Assembly (NCBI GenBank): GCA_021307315.1
Contig: JAJSPD010000032.1
Span: 62,001-126,000 of the forward strand
Direction of reading: 5' to 3'
Length of the DNA: 64,000 bases
Source: Bisporella sp. PMI_857
Lineage: Eukaryota; Ascomycota; Leotiomycetes; Helotiales; Helotiaceae
Shown: positions 22,234-32,326 of the stretch, piece by piece
How the letters are laid out: every line of letters begins with the position of its first letter
How positions within the stretch are numbered: the stretch's first letter is position 1
Notes under the pieces: model-generated
What the model was told of the DNA's origin: nothing
What the model saw: only the letters and a program-made list of their open reading frames with translations
The model's database searches: none
Program-made: the position numbers and the translations under genes

Positions 22234-25049
22234 CTAATCGGAATCCGGTTGTTCGCCGTCACCGATCATGACGACGACGTTCAGGCACGCGGCGTACGCT
22301 TCGCGGATGGCGCAAGCCATGCTGTTTGCTTGTTAGCGTTTCATGTTGGAATTTTTGGGGGAATTTTTCTTCTCTTTTCCCCAACAGGCACGCTTGGGAT
22401 ATTAGGAAATGGAAATAGGAGAGAGAAAAGCAAATACCATGTCCGACGGATATCGCAAATCACGGCGCTGAGTCCCCAGTGGCTGCACCACGCTCTGGCG
22501 AGGACTTCGTTATCCGCAACGCCGAATGCTTCAATCACCAGCACTTTCTCCTTCTCGTCTTCTTCCCTTTCGTGTCTCGGCTCGATCGACAAGGTGCTTT
22601 CGTCGCCTTCCTTACCGCCTGCGATTGAGGTAGGTTTCCCATCTGCGCCGCCGGGAGAATTCAATCCTCCCCAGTCTTTTATGGTGAGGATCTCGTCGAC
22701 GGGGACGGCTTGGTACACGTAGTCGAAGAATAAGGGGTGAGGGCCACGGGAGCAGGGGTGTGAGGCGACGAAGGAGACGTCGTAAGAGAGGCGAAGAGGC
22801 CAGGAACGGCCTGCTATGGCGAATTGCACGGCTGCATCATACGTCTGAGGTTTCCCGCTCGTCGATATCGTACTCGTTGAGGGTGAAGGGACGGGTAGGT
22901 CTTTACTGATAGGTTTCAAGGCTAGTTTCTCGATGCGGATGGTATCCACGATATCCGTAGGGTCTGCGATGGGGAGGTGGTACTCAGCCACTGGGTATGA
23001 GGAGGATGGTGGTCCAAGTGGGTCGGAGCGGATCATCATACTTTCTACATGACTACTCCTCAAATTCAGTTTCGGGGTCCGCTGTCTGATCCGTGCGATC
23101 TGAACGCGGCCGAGGTCGGGTGCGGGACGTCCAGGTCCAATCCAGCCTGCAATGTCTTTGCATGTTGGGCCTAGCACCTTTCCCACAATACAACTACTAC
23201 TCCAGTATGTGGTGCTTTTATATTGGAACCCGGAATTAGGATGCATGTGTGTAAGTGCGGCTAAGGAAGAGGCGTCCACATCGCAGTCAATTAAGGTGTT
23301 CATGAGGAGCCAGGGGAGCGTGACGCCTGGAAGAATCATGCCTGTGAAGTAAGACATTGTGTCAGAGGAGCGATCCTCGAGGGGTTTCGCGTTAGAATCG
23401 GTCTCTTTGAGGACAGATGTTATAATAGGTAGGTTAGGCCATTTGAGTGTTTTGGCGAATTTACGGAGGGCTTTGATTTGTGATTTTTTGGCGCGCAGGT
23501 GGAAGCGGATTTGCTTAGAATCTCCCTCTGTGTCGAATTTTTCAATGGACATGCATTCGTGCCAGCGTCGAGCTAATGCTAGATCCCAGGCTATGCATGG
23601 CGGGAGTTGTGCCAGTAACTACAGAGTCTCAGATCAGCCATGAAGAAGAATTTATGTTTTGCCTTTCGTTGGACATTGCAATAGAAATCGTTACTAAGTA
23701 TTGACTTACTTTTTGCTTTGCCCAGTCTGTATGGTGTTTCGAATGTATCCTCAAGTCTAGCTCCGTACTTAACAGTAGTTGATGAAAGAATAATTGATAC
23801 CGTCCATGATCCGTGTACGTATTATTAGAGAAGAATTTAGCCACTACTTGGTTCTCCGGCTTGCTGAAATCAATCCACTCGTGCCTTGAAAGCACTATTA
23901 TCAAATCTGCTATTTGCTTCTCCATGGCTTTGTGCGGATTGCTGTATTTTTCTGGGTCCCTCAGTAGATTCTTATAGAGATTTTTACTATAGAATATGGT
24001 CAGCGAGGTAATTTTAAGTAGAACTTAGAAATAATATATAGGAAATATAAATCCATGGCTTCTAGAGAGGATTGTAGATTAGTTGAAGGTTCACCTACTA
24101 CATCAAGTCCTCATAATCTTCCTCGAATCCGCTCTCAAGATATATCAAGCGTTCTAAGATCGTAGATAACGCTACTTGTCTCGGCTGTAGCACTAAGTCA
24201 GCAACATGTTTAAGAGTACCCATATTCTCTTTCAGATTGTAAAAAGCAAAGTCAACAATACCAGCCGAGGATAAACCCTTTGGCTGCATTGTTCAAAGTC
24301 GGCTTACCTGTACACCCGGATCCTTCAACCTGATCCCCGGGCTCGGATTTCCAGATAAGCTAGCCCAATTATTCAACGTGATTGTTCCTGGCCAGTATCC
24401 ATAACAAAATCCCATACTTGGCTGCTCTAACGTGTCCCAGGGATCAATAGCCAGGCCTTTGCCATGTAGGTTGAACGAGCATACGCCGAATACACCGTGC
24501 AGTAATTCCCTGCCGTCTCCTCCTGCCTGCCCACTCCCCGAGGCCGTCGCATATAGTGTATAATATTCATCCGACGCGTGAGGAATCGGTTGTTTGTGGC
24601 CCTTGAATACCGGAGCGCCAGACGCTATAAACTCCATTGCTTTCCCTTGCGAAAGATTGCTGTCTTTTGGGTAACCGGGTGGAGGCCATGACGTCAAGAC
24701 AAATGTTGCTATGCTTTGTCGTCTGCTGTCCCTTGTATGCGCACTCCGAGATCTATCCCTATCTCTTCTAGATGAACGCACACTGCGAGAATGACTCTCC
24801 CTTCTTGGTGACTGTGAGGACGAGCGCCGTCGGTCTCTGCTTCGTGACCCTGAAGATGACCCCCGTCTATGGCGATGATGGGTGCGCTCCTTATCCTGCA
24901 ACGGCCATTAGTATATCTGTATCAGGTCTCAGCAAGACCAAACTTACATATCTAGATCGAGGACTTGACGAGTCTTTCTCCCTGGAAGTCTTCTCTACTT
25001 TCGTGTTACGCCTGAACAACCCAAGCAGCTTCTTCTTAGCTTCGCTCAT
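22234..25049 (-). CDS. Conserved-looking protein of unknown function, six exons
   Basis: I do not recognise a domain. Six exons join in frame: 25049-24948, 24895-24308, 24226-24102, 23986-23710, 23618-22438 and 22321-22234, with introns of 52, 81, 115, 91, 116 and a predicted 786 residues. The N-terminus (MSEAKKKLLGLFRR) is basic, followed by an arginine/serine-rich stretch resembling SR proteins at about residues 35-75. Compact, non-repetitive segments follow: FVLTSWPPPGYPKDSNLSQG, GVFGVCSFNLHGKGLAIDPW and FCYGYWPGTITLNNWASLSG. An alpha-helical part comes next (HVADLVLQPRQVALSTILER, then ADLIIVLSRHEWIDFSKP), then a large beta-rich C-terminal half with a proline/serine insert. All five junctions keep phase, and each splices out an in-frame stop or shift, which is strong support for one gene. 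It has no signal peptide or membrane segment. Confidence 0.8.
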
Positions 25050-25403
25050 GGTTGGACTTTCGAAGCATGTTATAAGGATCAGGCTTCAACATTTGTTTTA
25101 TATGGGACGTTGAGGAGTTTGGCGCGTGCTACGAGGCTGAGTTGATGTTGTGAGTGAAACGGAATGCAATCAGCCTTGCGATGACGTGGTTCATGCACGT
25201 GACAGAGACTGTAAACTCTCCCTCCCTCATTTTGTTATTGTTTTTGAGTCGTAATAATTTTCTAGTAAATCAGTTAATAATTCTTTTTGTTTTAAAAACA
25301 AAATAATAAAATTGAAAATCCGAATCTGGCTGAGATACTGGTATTTTGAGGTGTTATTATTGTGGATGAAAGTTATCAAGAGTAGTGCGCGTTAGAGCTA
25401 GTA
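25050..25403. other. Intergenic spacer beside the transposon
   Basis: 354 nt of upstream sequence for the minus-strand gene, becoming AT-rich toward the transposon boundary. Nothing else was seen. Confidence 0.5.
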
Positions 25404-25450
25404 ACCGAGATCCCGTGACAAATCCCGTCCCGCATCAAATCCCACTCAAA
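25404..25450. repeat. Left terminal inverted repeat
   Basis: 47 nt, the exact reverse complement of 27540-27586, next to a TA at 25402-25403. Confidence 0.93.
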
Positions 25451-25554
25451 TTTATCAATTGAACTTATAGTAAAAAATTAATAAAAAATCAACCACAAAT
25501 CTATATACAATGAAAGTAGGCTCAATCGATTTATAATAATTTGTTGTATCATTT

Positions 25555-27513
25555 TTACAAAGGAGAAGATTCTTGAAAGCGTAATGGTAGTTTAATTGCT
25601 TTTCCAACTCGATTTTTCCGCACTACCTTTTCTACAACAACCTTCTTGTCTACTACTTGATTTTGAGCTTTTTTCCTAGGCTTTGAAGTTGAAGAAGCTT
25701 TAATAGATGCCTTTTGAGGTTTTGTCATTTTTTGTGAAGCCAAGTTAGGTGTAATAGTAGTAGAAAGCGACTTTTTGGCTGGTGACTCTAATCGAAGAAA
25801 ATTCTGGTCGGCCTCTTCTTTCTGTAATTGAGCTTCAGCTAGTCGAGCTTCTTTTTTTTCTACTTTTTTGACTTTGATAGTTTTATTAAGTTCAATTTGA
25901 ACTTTTCGAGCTTTCTTTTGATCCTTTATAGCTTTAGCTTTATTTTTTTTCTTTAATTGGTATTCTTTGATTCTTTCGACTTTAGCTGGCGAATACACAA
26001 TAGTTCCTTGATCAGGTTCTCTACTTAAATCAAGCTTTCGGCCTTTTTTTCTTTTTGATTTCTTATATATAATAGCTTTTCGTAACCTTTTATTCTTATG
26101 TTCCGCGATATCAGCTTTTGCAATTGCGGTTTCCAGCCCTTTGAACACTTTTTGTATGACGTTTTCACTAGGATTCTGTTGATATGCTTTCAGAGCTAAA
26201 CGTACAGTTCTGGAGTTTGTAGGCGTAGAAATCGTATTAGGAACTCTTTCCGCAATAGGCTTTTTGATACGTCGTACTGAATTGATTATATCTTCCCGAT
26301 TGACTGGCTAAATACCAGGCTTTTGAAAAGCATGCTGGATATTCTTTTCGGAAAAAACTTTATCAAAGAAGGCTTGAATAGATCAAAGAACATGCTTTTA
26401 CTTATAGTTGTAAGGCCACCGCTGCCCGCCAATAGCATATCGAGTCGTACAGAGTAAGCTGTAGCAAGAGGGCCGAACAGGCCAATATCGAGAGGTTGCA
26501 ATTTGTGTGTAGAATGTGGTGGTAAAATCAATATGATTATGCGGTGGCGATCGGCCTATTCGACGAATTCGTAATTCACATGACTAGAATGGCCATCTAC
26601 TATTAATAGACGCTTAGATCGAGGACTAGCTGGCTGAGTATGGCGATTAAACACTTTCTTTAGCCACTTTATGCCGAGTTTATTACTACTTCATCTATTC
26701 TTAGATGAAGCAAAATAAGTATTTGAATCTTTATTGACGTTTTCAAGCCAACTAGATTGCAATTGGTGATTTGATTCTTTGTAGATCAAGAGAGGAGGAA
26801 TAGTTTTCTTTATTGCTGAAATGCAGGCCAGGCAACTAATAAACTCTCGATTGCTGTTTTGACGATTTTTCATTTTACTCAGCTTATTTATAGCTTGTTG
26901 GCTTGTAATTCTTTTCATTATACGACTTATTCTTATAAGAAATCCTTTTTTATCAAAATTATATATATTGTCGGCTGTTATTTGATATTTTTCAATTGTA
27001 CGCTCCAGCTGCGGAACGTAGCTAGTTAGCCAATTACTTTCTCAAAAATTAATATTAAATCAACCACAAAACCAAGTGACTTACGTTGTTATAAAACAAT
27101 TGAAACATAGGCTTATATTCAGCGGCAACTCGCAAATTATCAATGTTACGCAAGTACATCGATTTAAGTTCCGATTTATGCCGAGCTACAAATTGGCCGA
27201 CCCAGTTTTTTTCTACACTTTCTCTTCTTAGCTCTTCCGCAAGGTTCCTGACTATTCTACTAGTAGGAGGCATTTGCTTTTCACTTAAATAGTTAATCCT
27301 ACGAATGAGCTTTCGTTCCTGAAGGTCTGTAAGGCATTGTCGGCCAACAGAGTCTGCATGGGCTTTATGACAGGTTTGACCTTTCAGCCTTTTGCTAATC
27401 GACGTACGATTATATCCAAAGTGTGCCGCTGCTTGGGAAGCATTTAGAAACTCCCCTGATCGAATTGAATCAACAGCTTTGTCAATAACGTCTGATTTGG
27501 CGTAGTTATTCAT
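25555..27513 (-). pseudogene. Broken pogo/Fot1-type transposase
   Basis: The ancestral transposase would run from ATG 27513 to a stop at 25555. The N-terminus has a psq-like helix-turn-helix (SGEFLNASQAAAHFGYNRTS) and a CENP-B/Tc5-type DNA-binding half (EKNWVGQFVARHKSELK). A 76-nt intron at 27009-27084 is intact. The DDE_1 core follows, with NIYNFDKKGF (first Asp), LLIVDGHSSHV (second Asp) and LPPHSTHKLQPLDIGLFGP (third Asp). Three in-frame stops (TGA at 26691-26693, TAG at 26556-26558, TAG at 26308-26310) and a one-base frame change near 26350-26365 break it. The tail is a lysine/glutamate-rich coiled-coil-like region that stays open for almost 200 codons. The stops are of the kind made by C-to-T change, as in RIP. 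Confidence 0.88.
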
Positions 27514-27539
27514 GTTTGAAGATTTATATAGAATGTATT

Positions 27540-27586
27540 TTTGAGTGGGATTTGATGCGGGACGGGATTTGTCACGGGATCTCGGT
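27540..27586. repeat. Right terminal inverted repeat
   Basis: 47 nt, the exact reverse complement of 25404-25450, followed by TA at 27587-27588. Confidence 0.93.
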
Positions 27587-28812
27587 TAATCAGCTCCTTT
27601 TCCAAGCGATGCCAACGAGCATAACTACAAAATTCATCATTCTCCCTAACTCTCTATATAAAATAGGCTAGAGTCTGAAATATCGATAGCCTTGGTGAAA
27701 TGAAAGTTCTCAAATCATCTTGGACATATACAACAGACCCAGGCCAATGTATCTCACCTTCTTCATTCTCCTTAGAAAGTGAAAGTGTCCTATATGTCTT
27801 TGTGAACCTTGGACTTCCCGACCTGCAGACAGACTGCTCCGATGATAGAGCAAATGATATCTGCTCTCCTGGTAGTCTCTCGGTATTTTTCTACCGCGGA
27901 CATGGCCGAACACCACTTTGATGTCAACATTCCACTGCTTCCGAGTAGCAACTCCCTCATAATACACAAACCAAGTCATACCTTCGTATGCTCCACCACC
28001 ATTGTGCACAATAACGCTAATTCTAGGTTCGAAATGACCTCTCTCGGCTGCTTTGCATCAGCATTCGTAAGCTTTTTGGCATCTTCCACAGTTTGATCTA
28101 TATCAGTACTCCTATTATTGCTAACCGTCAGGAGATTGAATGATAAAATAGCCTAGTTCAATGCTTCTATGGGGAAAGCTCTGAGCCTGTGGATTATGGA
28201 AGATGTAAAGCAATATGGCAGCCTGCAGCCTGTCGCCAGAACCCGCTCATGCAAAGATCCGCATGATGCAAAATACAAGGGTTATTCAAATACCACCATC
28301 TAGTCCATATGATGATATCTGAGGTTCAGATAAATCTCAACAGATGTTTAAGTGGTAACATAAAATCCGCATACTTTGCGGATCTTAGATATTAAGGCAC
28401 TCAGGAAATGGTCTGTACTGTGGTTTAACATGATAAAGTCTTGGCACATAGAGGAGTTATCTCCATAATTGCTTGGCACCAACCTCTGTGGTTGCAATTT
28501 GCTAAAGACATTCTGAAACTATACTCACATTCTCTTTAAGATTGAGCCCTTTGGTTAATACATGACAAAGATAGTTATCATGGTCTCAATGTCTCCTGTT
28601 CAGTTGTTTCGAGATGTAACTTAGGCTCGAGAATTTAGCTCAGTTCAAATTCTGGTTGCGTAGTCTCAGAAGCGGTCTTGTTTAGGCTTGAAGCTATCTT
28701 TTGAAGAGTCAAAAAGGAGAAATTTCATAAATGATTATTTCTATTGTCCATCTTCATAGGCTGTTATATTTTGTCATTTCACACCTGATCTGAACGCCGG
28801 GGCCCACGAATT
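27587..28812. other. Intergenic region beyond the transposon
   Basis: 1.2 kb with one possible small gene fragment on the minus strand (see 27710-28009). The rest, 28010-28812, is AT-rich without coding signal. Confidence 0.4.
27710..28009 (-). CDS. Possible hypothetical gene fragment
   Basis: Not recognised. The frame reads like protein in its first 50 residues (GMTWFVYYEGVATRKQWNVD, then IKVVFGHVRG). A possible intron donor (GTAGAA) follows that segment and the rest is less convincing. Upstream in the same frame it is open only to about 28050. It could be the 3' part of a small gene or a relic next to the transposon. Confidence 0.25.
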   Translation of the reverse strand: MHNGGGAYEGMTWFVYYEGVATRKQWNVDIKVVFGHVRGRKIPRDYQESRYHLLYHRSSLSAGREVQGSQRHIGHFHFLRRMKKVRYIGLGLLYMSKMI

Positions 28813-30142
28813 ATGGAATGCAGCAGAGACTCTCAAGAAGTGCAGAGCACACTCACGACTTCATTCAACTATATGGTCGCGGAACATAGCCAGTCATACC
28901 AACCGAGAGAATATCAGGTTGAGGAACTCTTGGCTCTTCGTTGCTGCGCAGCAATTACGAAACAGAATCTGCTTTCGCTGAAACAGTTCAAGCGTAAACA
29001 TGTCCGAAAACATGGCCTCAATGAGCTTTATGGATGGGCGAGCAAAGTTACGACTGTAGAGTCAATGCGCATGGCTCTGGGCTCTTGCTTTGATTTTTCA
29101 GGCCGTCATTCCAAGTATTCTGAGGCTGTTCTCGTGTCTATTGATGTGGAAGGCACAAAAATGGAAGAAGGGGGAATTCGTGAGATTGGTGAGCCTATAA
29201 CTAAATGAACATGACGAAGTAAAGTACTGCCTGTATATAATATTCTGACATCTTTTAGGGGTGTCAACGCTTGACCTTCGAGAATTGAGTCAGATATTAG
29301 CGTCAAAATCACCTCTGTCCGTATGGAAAAAGATTCAGAATTGGATATGGAGTCCTTTTTGGTTTAAGCCCTTTGAGGACGGCCACATACGAAGCTACAA
29401 CTACAGAGTAAGGGATAGACATAAGAATCAGCAGCCGTTCATGTTTGGGTCTTCATGCCCAATCCAAGCTGATCAGCTAATGGGCATTGTGGAGAGCTTT
29501 TGCACTACTGGAGCTCCTCCAGGAGCGAATAATGAAGGTCGAACAGTAGTACTCGTGGGACAGTCCTTTTACTCTGATCAAAAGCTTTTGAAATCGAATG
29601 GCATATACCCATTCACCGAGCTTGAAGTTCTGGATACTTACGAGCTTGCAAGAGATATACTTAGAAGTAAAGATAACTTCATTCAGTCTCCAAGCTCCAG
29701 TTACAAAGATATATTTTGGAATATCTGTGATCTAGCCCTTAGCTTGCTTAAAAAAAAGAAGCCAAACGAGTCCGCTTATCCCAAGGATTTCCAACTCAAA
29801 CACCTTCTCCAGTATTACCATATCCCAGGCGCATTTTTTCACTGTGGTGGCAACGATGCCAACTTCACGCTAAAGTTACTCCTGATGTTGGTTATAGAGA
29901 GCTCGTCAGATATAAAGACGCCCGCCATCTACGGAAGCTTGATACCCACTCTGAAATCCATCGCACATTCTCCTATTCCCTGGCTTGAGTGGAAGAATAG
30001 GATTACAAGAGCACAAGAGCAAGAACAGGAAGCTGAAATGAGGAGAGAGTCAAGGTTGAACAAGGATGACATGGACATTTTTCATAAAGATGGAGAGGAT
30101 GAGGACACCGTCTGGGGTATACTGGGAGAACCTGAGAGTTAG
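28813..30142 (+). CDS. Gfd2/YDR514C-like protein with DEDDh exonuclease fold
   Basis: 419 residues from exons 28813-29188 and 29259-30142 (70-nt intron). The protein matches the C-terminal domain of the fungal Gfd2/YDR514C family, an RNase H-like 3'-5' exonuclease fold. All five catalytic positions of a DEDDh enzyme can be placed: D111 and E113 in VSIDVEGT, an Asp in VLVGQSFYSDQKLL, and His and Asp in FHCGGNDANFTLK. Conserved family strands are present (IREIGVSTLDLREL, YNYRVRDRHKN, FMFGSS, EVLDTYELARDIL, LKHLLQYYHIPGAFFHC). The C-terminal 50 residues are charged and rich in E, Q and D. An active nuclease is plausible, but biochemical activity of this family is poorly established. The start is the first ATG of the frame; an upstream exon cannot be excluded. 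Confidence 0.82.
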
Positions 30143-32326
30143 GATATGGCATTTTTTAAACTTTGACCAGTCATACCGGAGATCATATTTGTGCTTCTTC
30201 CATCCGAGCTTCAAACTCTCGTACAATAGTAAGGAACCTCAACCCATTTCCATACCATTCACGAAAAACCAGCGCAGTAGGGGGTTCATTTCATTTCACT
30301 GAATCTTCGCTGTGACATACACACTTTTGGGGTCACTGAACAATAAAACAATGAGAAATTGCTCTATTGAAGAATTAACAACGGAAGCTGCCTGAACCTG
30401 GCACTTACACTACAACTTCCATCCTCCAGAGAATCCAAGGAAGGGATTAAGGTATATATGCAAGGGGAACTGGGATGAGACCAGCACGAAACTACCTATT
30501 ATCTTAACATATGGGCCGAGCAAGGTTCTTTTTCCCTGACAATTACTTCTAGCGTGCTATTGGATCTTGACGATACTTTATGGCCACTTTTCCTGTTTCG
30601 AATATTTCCCTAAGCAGTGCCTATGTTGAAGCCGCATTAATATACTCTCCCTTAGATTTGCAATAATATCGTTTTCGATGCTCCATTCGTTCACTTCTAC
30701 ATCTTGAACCACATCTTGAAGATCGTTTTGGCTTAAGGATAATCTCAATTCTAGACCCTGTCGTATAAAGGAGGGTTAAGCTTGAGCGAGAAACCAAGAA
30801 CTTGCCGTCAAGTTGAAGGAGTATGATGAGAATGCCGGCGCGGATTTGTCAACTACCCGCCACTTAAGAATTAAGTAAGACTTTCTGGAATATCCCGAAG
30901 GCAAATAACTGCAAGTCTATGAGCTAGATGCAAATGTTTAACTCAAAGTATATATTATTGCCGTCGGCGTGCTTGGTGTCCAGAGGCTTTGTGCTGTCAT
31001 TTCCAAAGAAAGAAGAGCTCTAAGCACATACCTTACAAAGCGAGCTATACATGGTAGTCAGAAAGCATTGTTAAAGGATTGCAATATAATGCGCTCTTAG
31101 GATGTCAGTCACGACTGCTATTTTAGATTTCGCATTAATAAATACTGCCTAATTCTCAGCTCATTACTTTCGACCTTTAGTCTACCAGCCAATATAGCTC
31201 ATATATATTCTAATAATTAAGTACGACCTCTTCTATGTTTGATTCCTACAATTCATCGCTCTGTATTCCGCATCCGGTCACTCTTACACATCAACATCTC
31301 AGACCGATATATTAAACAAGGGACCTTAAGACTTGACGGGTTAGATGAGACATGGGTGTATTCTCAAGCGTGCATACAAGGAGTGTGGTCGGAAGTCTGG
31401 TTAAGACGTCGAGTTGTTTTGAGTACCGACATGGAAACATCTAAGTAACAGATGGGACAAGTTGCTGTATTCAGAGGTTTATAAGAGATAAAAACCGAGC
31501 TCTGATTCAAGGTGCATCGTTGCCTTAACAAGCTGTTAGTGTAAATGTCGTTCCGAAATGAACTTGGTTGCAAGATCCTGTGTTGGCAGTTTGCCTATGA
31601 TTAAGCACCTGCGTCTGCGGTTATCGCTGTCGGACCTATTATTGTCATCACCCCCAAGACCAAGAGCGAAGGAAACGGATTTCCTAGCAAAGTGAGAAGT
31701 TTATTCGAAGAACCCGGGTCAGGTGGCGAATCAGCCGCAGCAAAAAATCACTAAACCAGGCCGTCTTTACCCACCTCATCATTCCCCATAGTAACTTTGG
31801 AGACATGTCCCTCTTTTATTTCTCTCGAATCAAGAATCGATAGCCTGATTTACTTTTTGGGCCAGATTTGTACAAGCATAAAAAAGAAGTGCAATATCGA
31901 GGTCAAAGCCTGACCTAGCTGTTGACATTGTGGAGAGCTACGTAGAAGAAACATACGCTAACAGATTTTGGACTAAGCGTGGAATACGCTGATTCTGAAT
32001 AACTAGTTGTTATTGATCGAAGTCTCTGAAGGATCTTACTTTAGTATGCTCAGTATTTAGACGGCCTGCTTAGGATCGTTCTTCACTTTTTGGGGGAATG
32101 GCCCACTTCACGACTTGGTCACCGGTTGGCACCCTTTCAGTGATGGTCATTGTTACAAGAATATTTCTTCAAGTATTTATGTTGCGTCTAAGTATGAGAT
32201 AACGAAGGCATTTAATTGAAGACTAGAAGGCTTAAACGTGAGTGCCAAATGTGTAAATTCTCTTTATTTTACTACCCATATTTACATCCAACACCGCCCA
32301 ACGACCAAGGAAACAAGTGTACAAGC
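30143..32326. other. 2.2 kb gene-free region
   Basis: Between the converging Gfd2-like gene and the complex I gene. AT-rich, no open frame above 70 codons, and no transposon ends, tRNA boxes or tandem repeats that I can see. It could be a decayed element or a non-coding RNA locus. Confidence 0.5.

Larger units (their letters stand above)
25404..27586 (-). mobile_element. Fot1/pogo-like DNA transposon with 47-nt inverted repeats
   Basis: A complete but inactive element of 2183 nt. Identical terminal inverted repeats of 47 nt lie at 25404-25450 and 27540-27586, each starting ACCGAGATCCCGTGACAAAT from the outer edge. Each is flanked by TA (25402-25403 and 27587-27588), the target duplication of the Tc1/mariner/pogo superfamily. 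The single gene inside, on the minus strand, encodes a pogo-family transposase with several disabling changes. The perfect repeats suggest a fairly recent arrival despite the dead gene. Confidence 0.93.

Noticed and set aside
31239..31448. Small frames in the 30-32 kb gap
   Set aside because: Two opposed frames of 69 codons in AT-rich sequence; the length is within chance and no motif is present.
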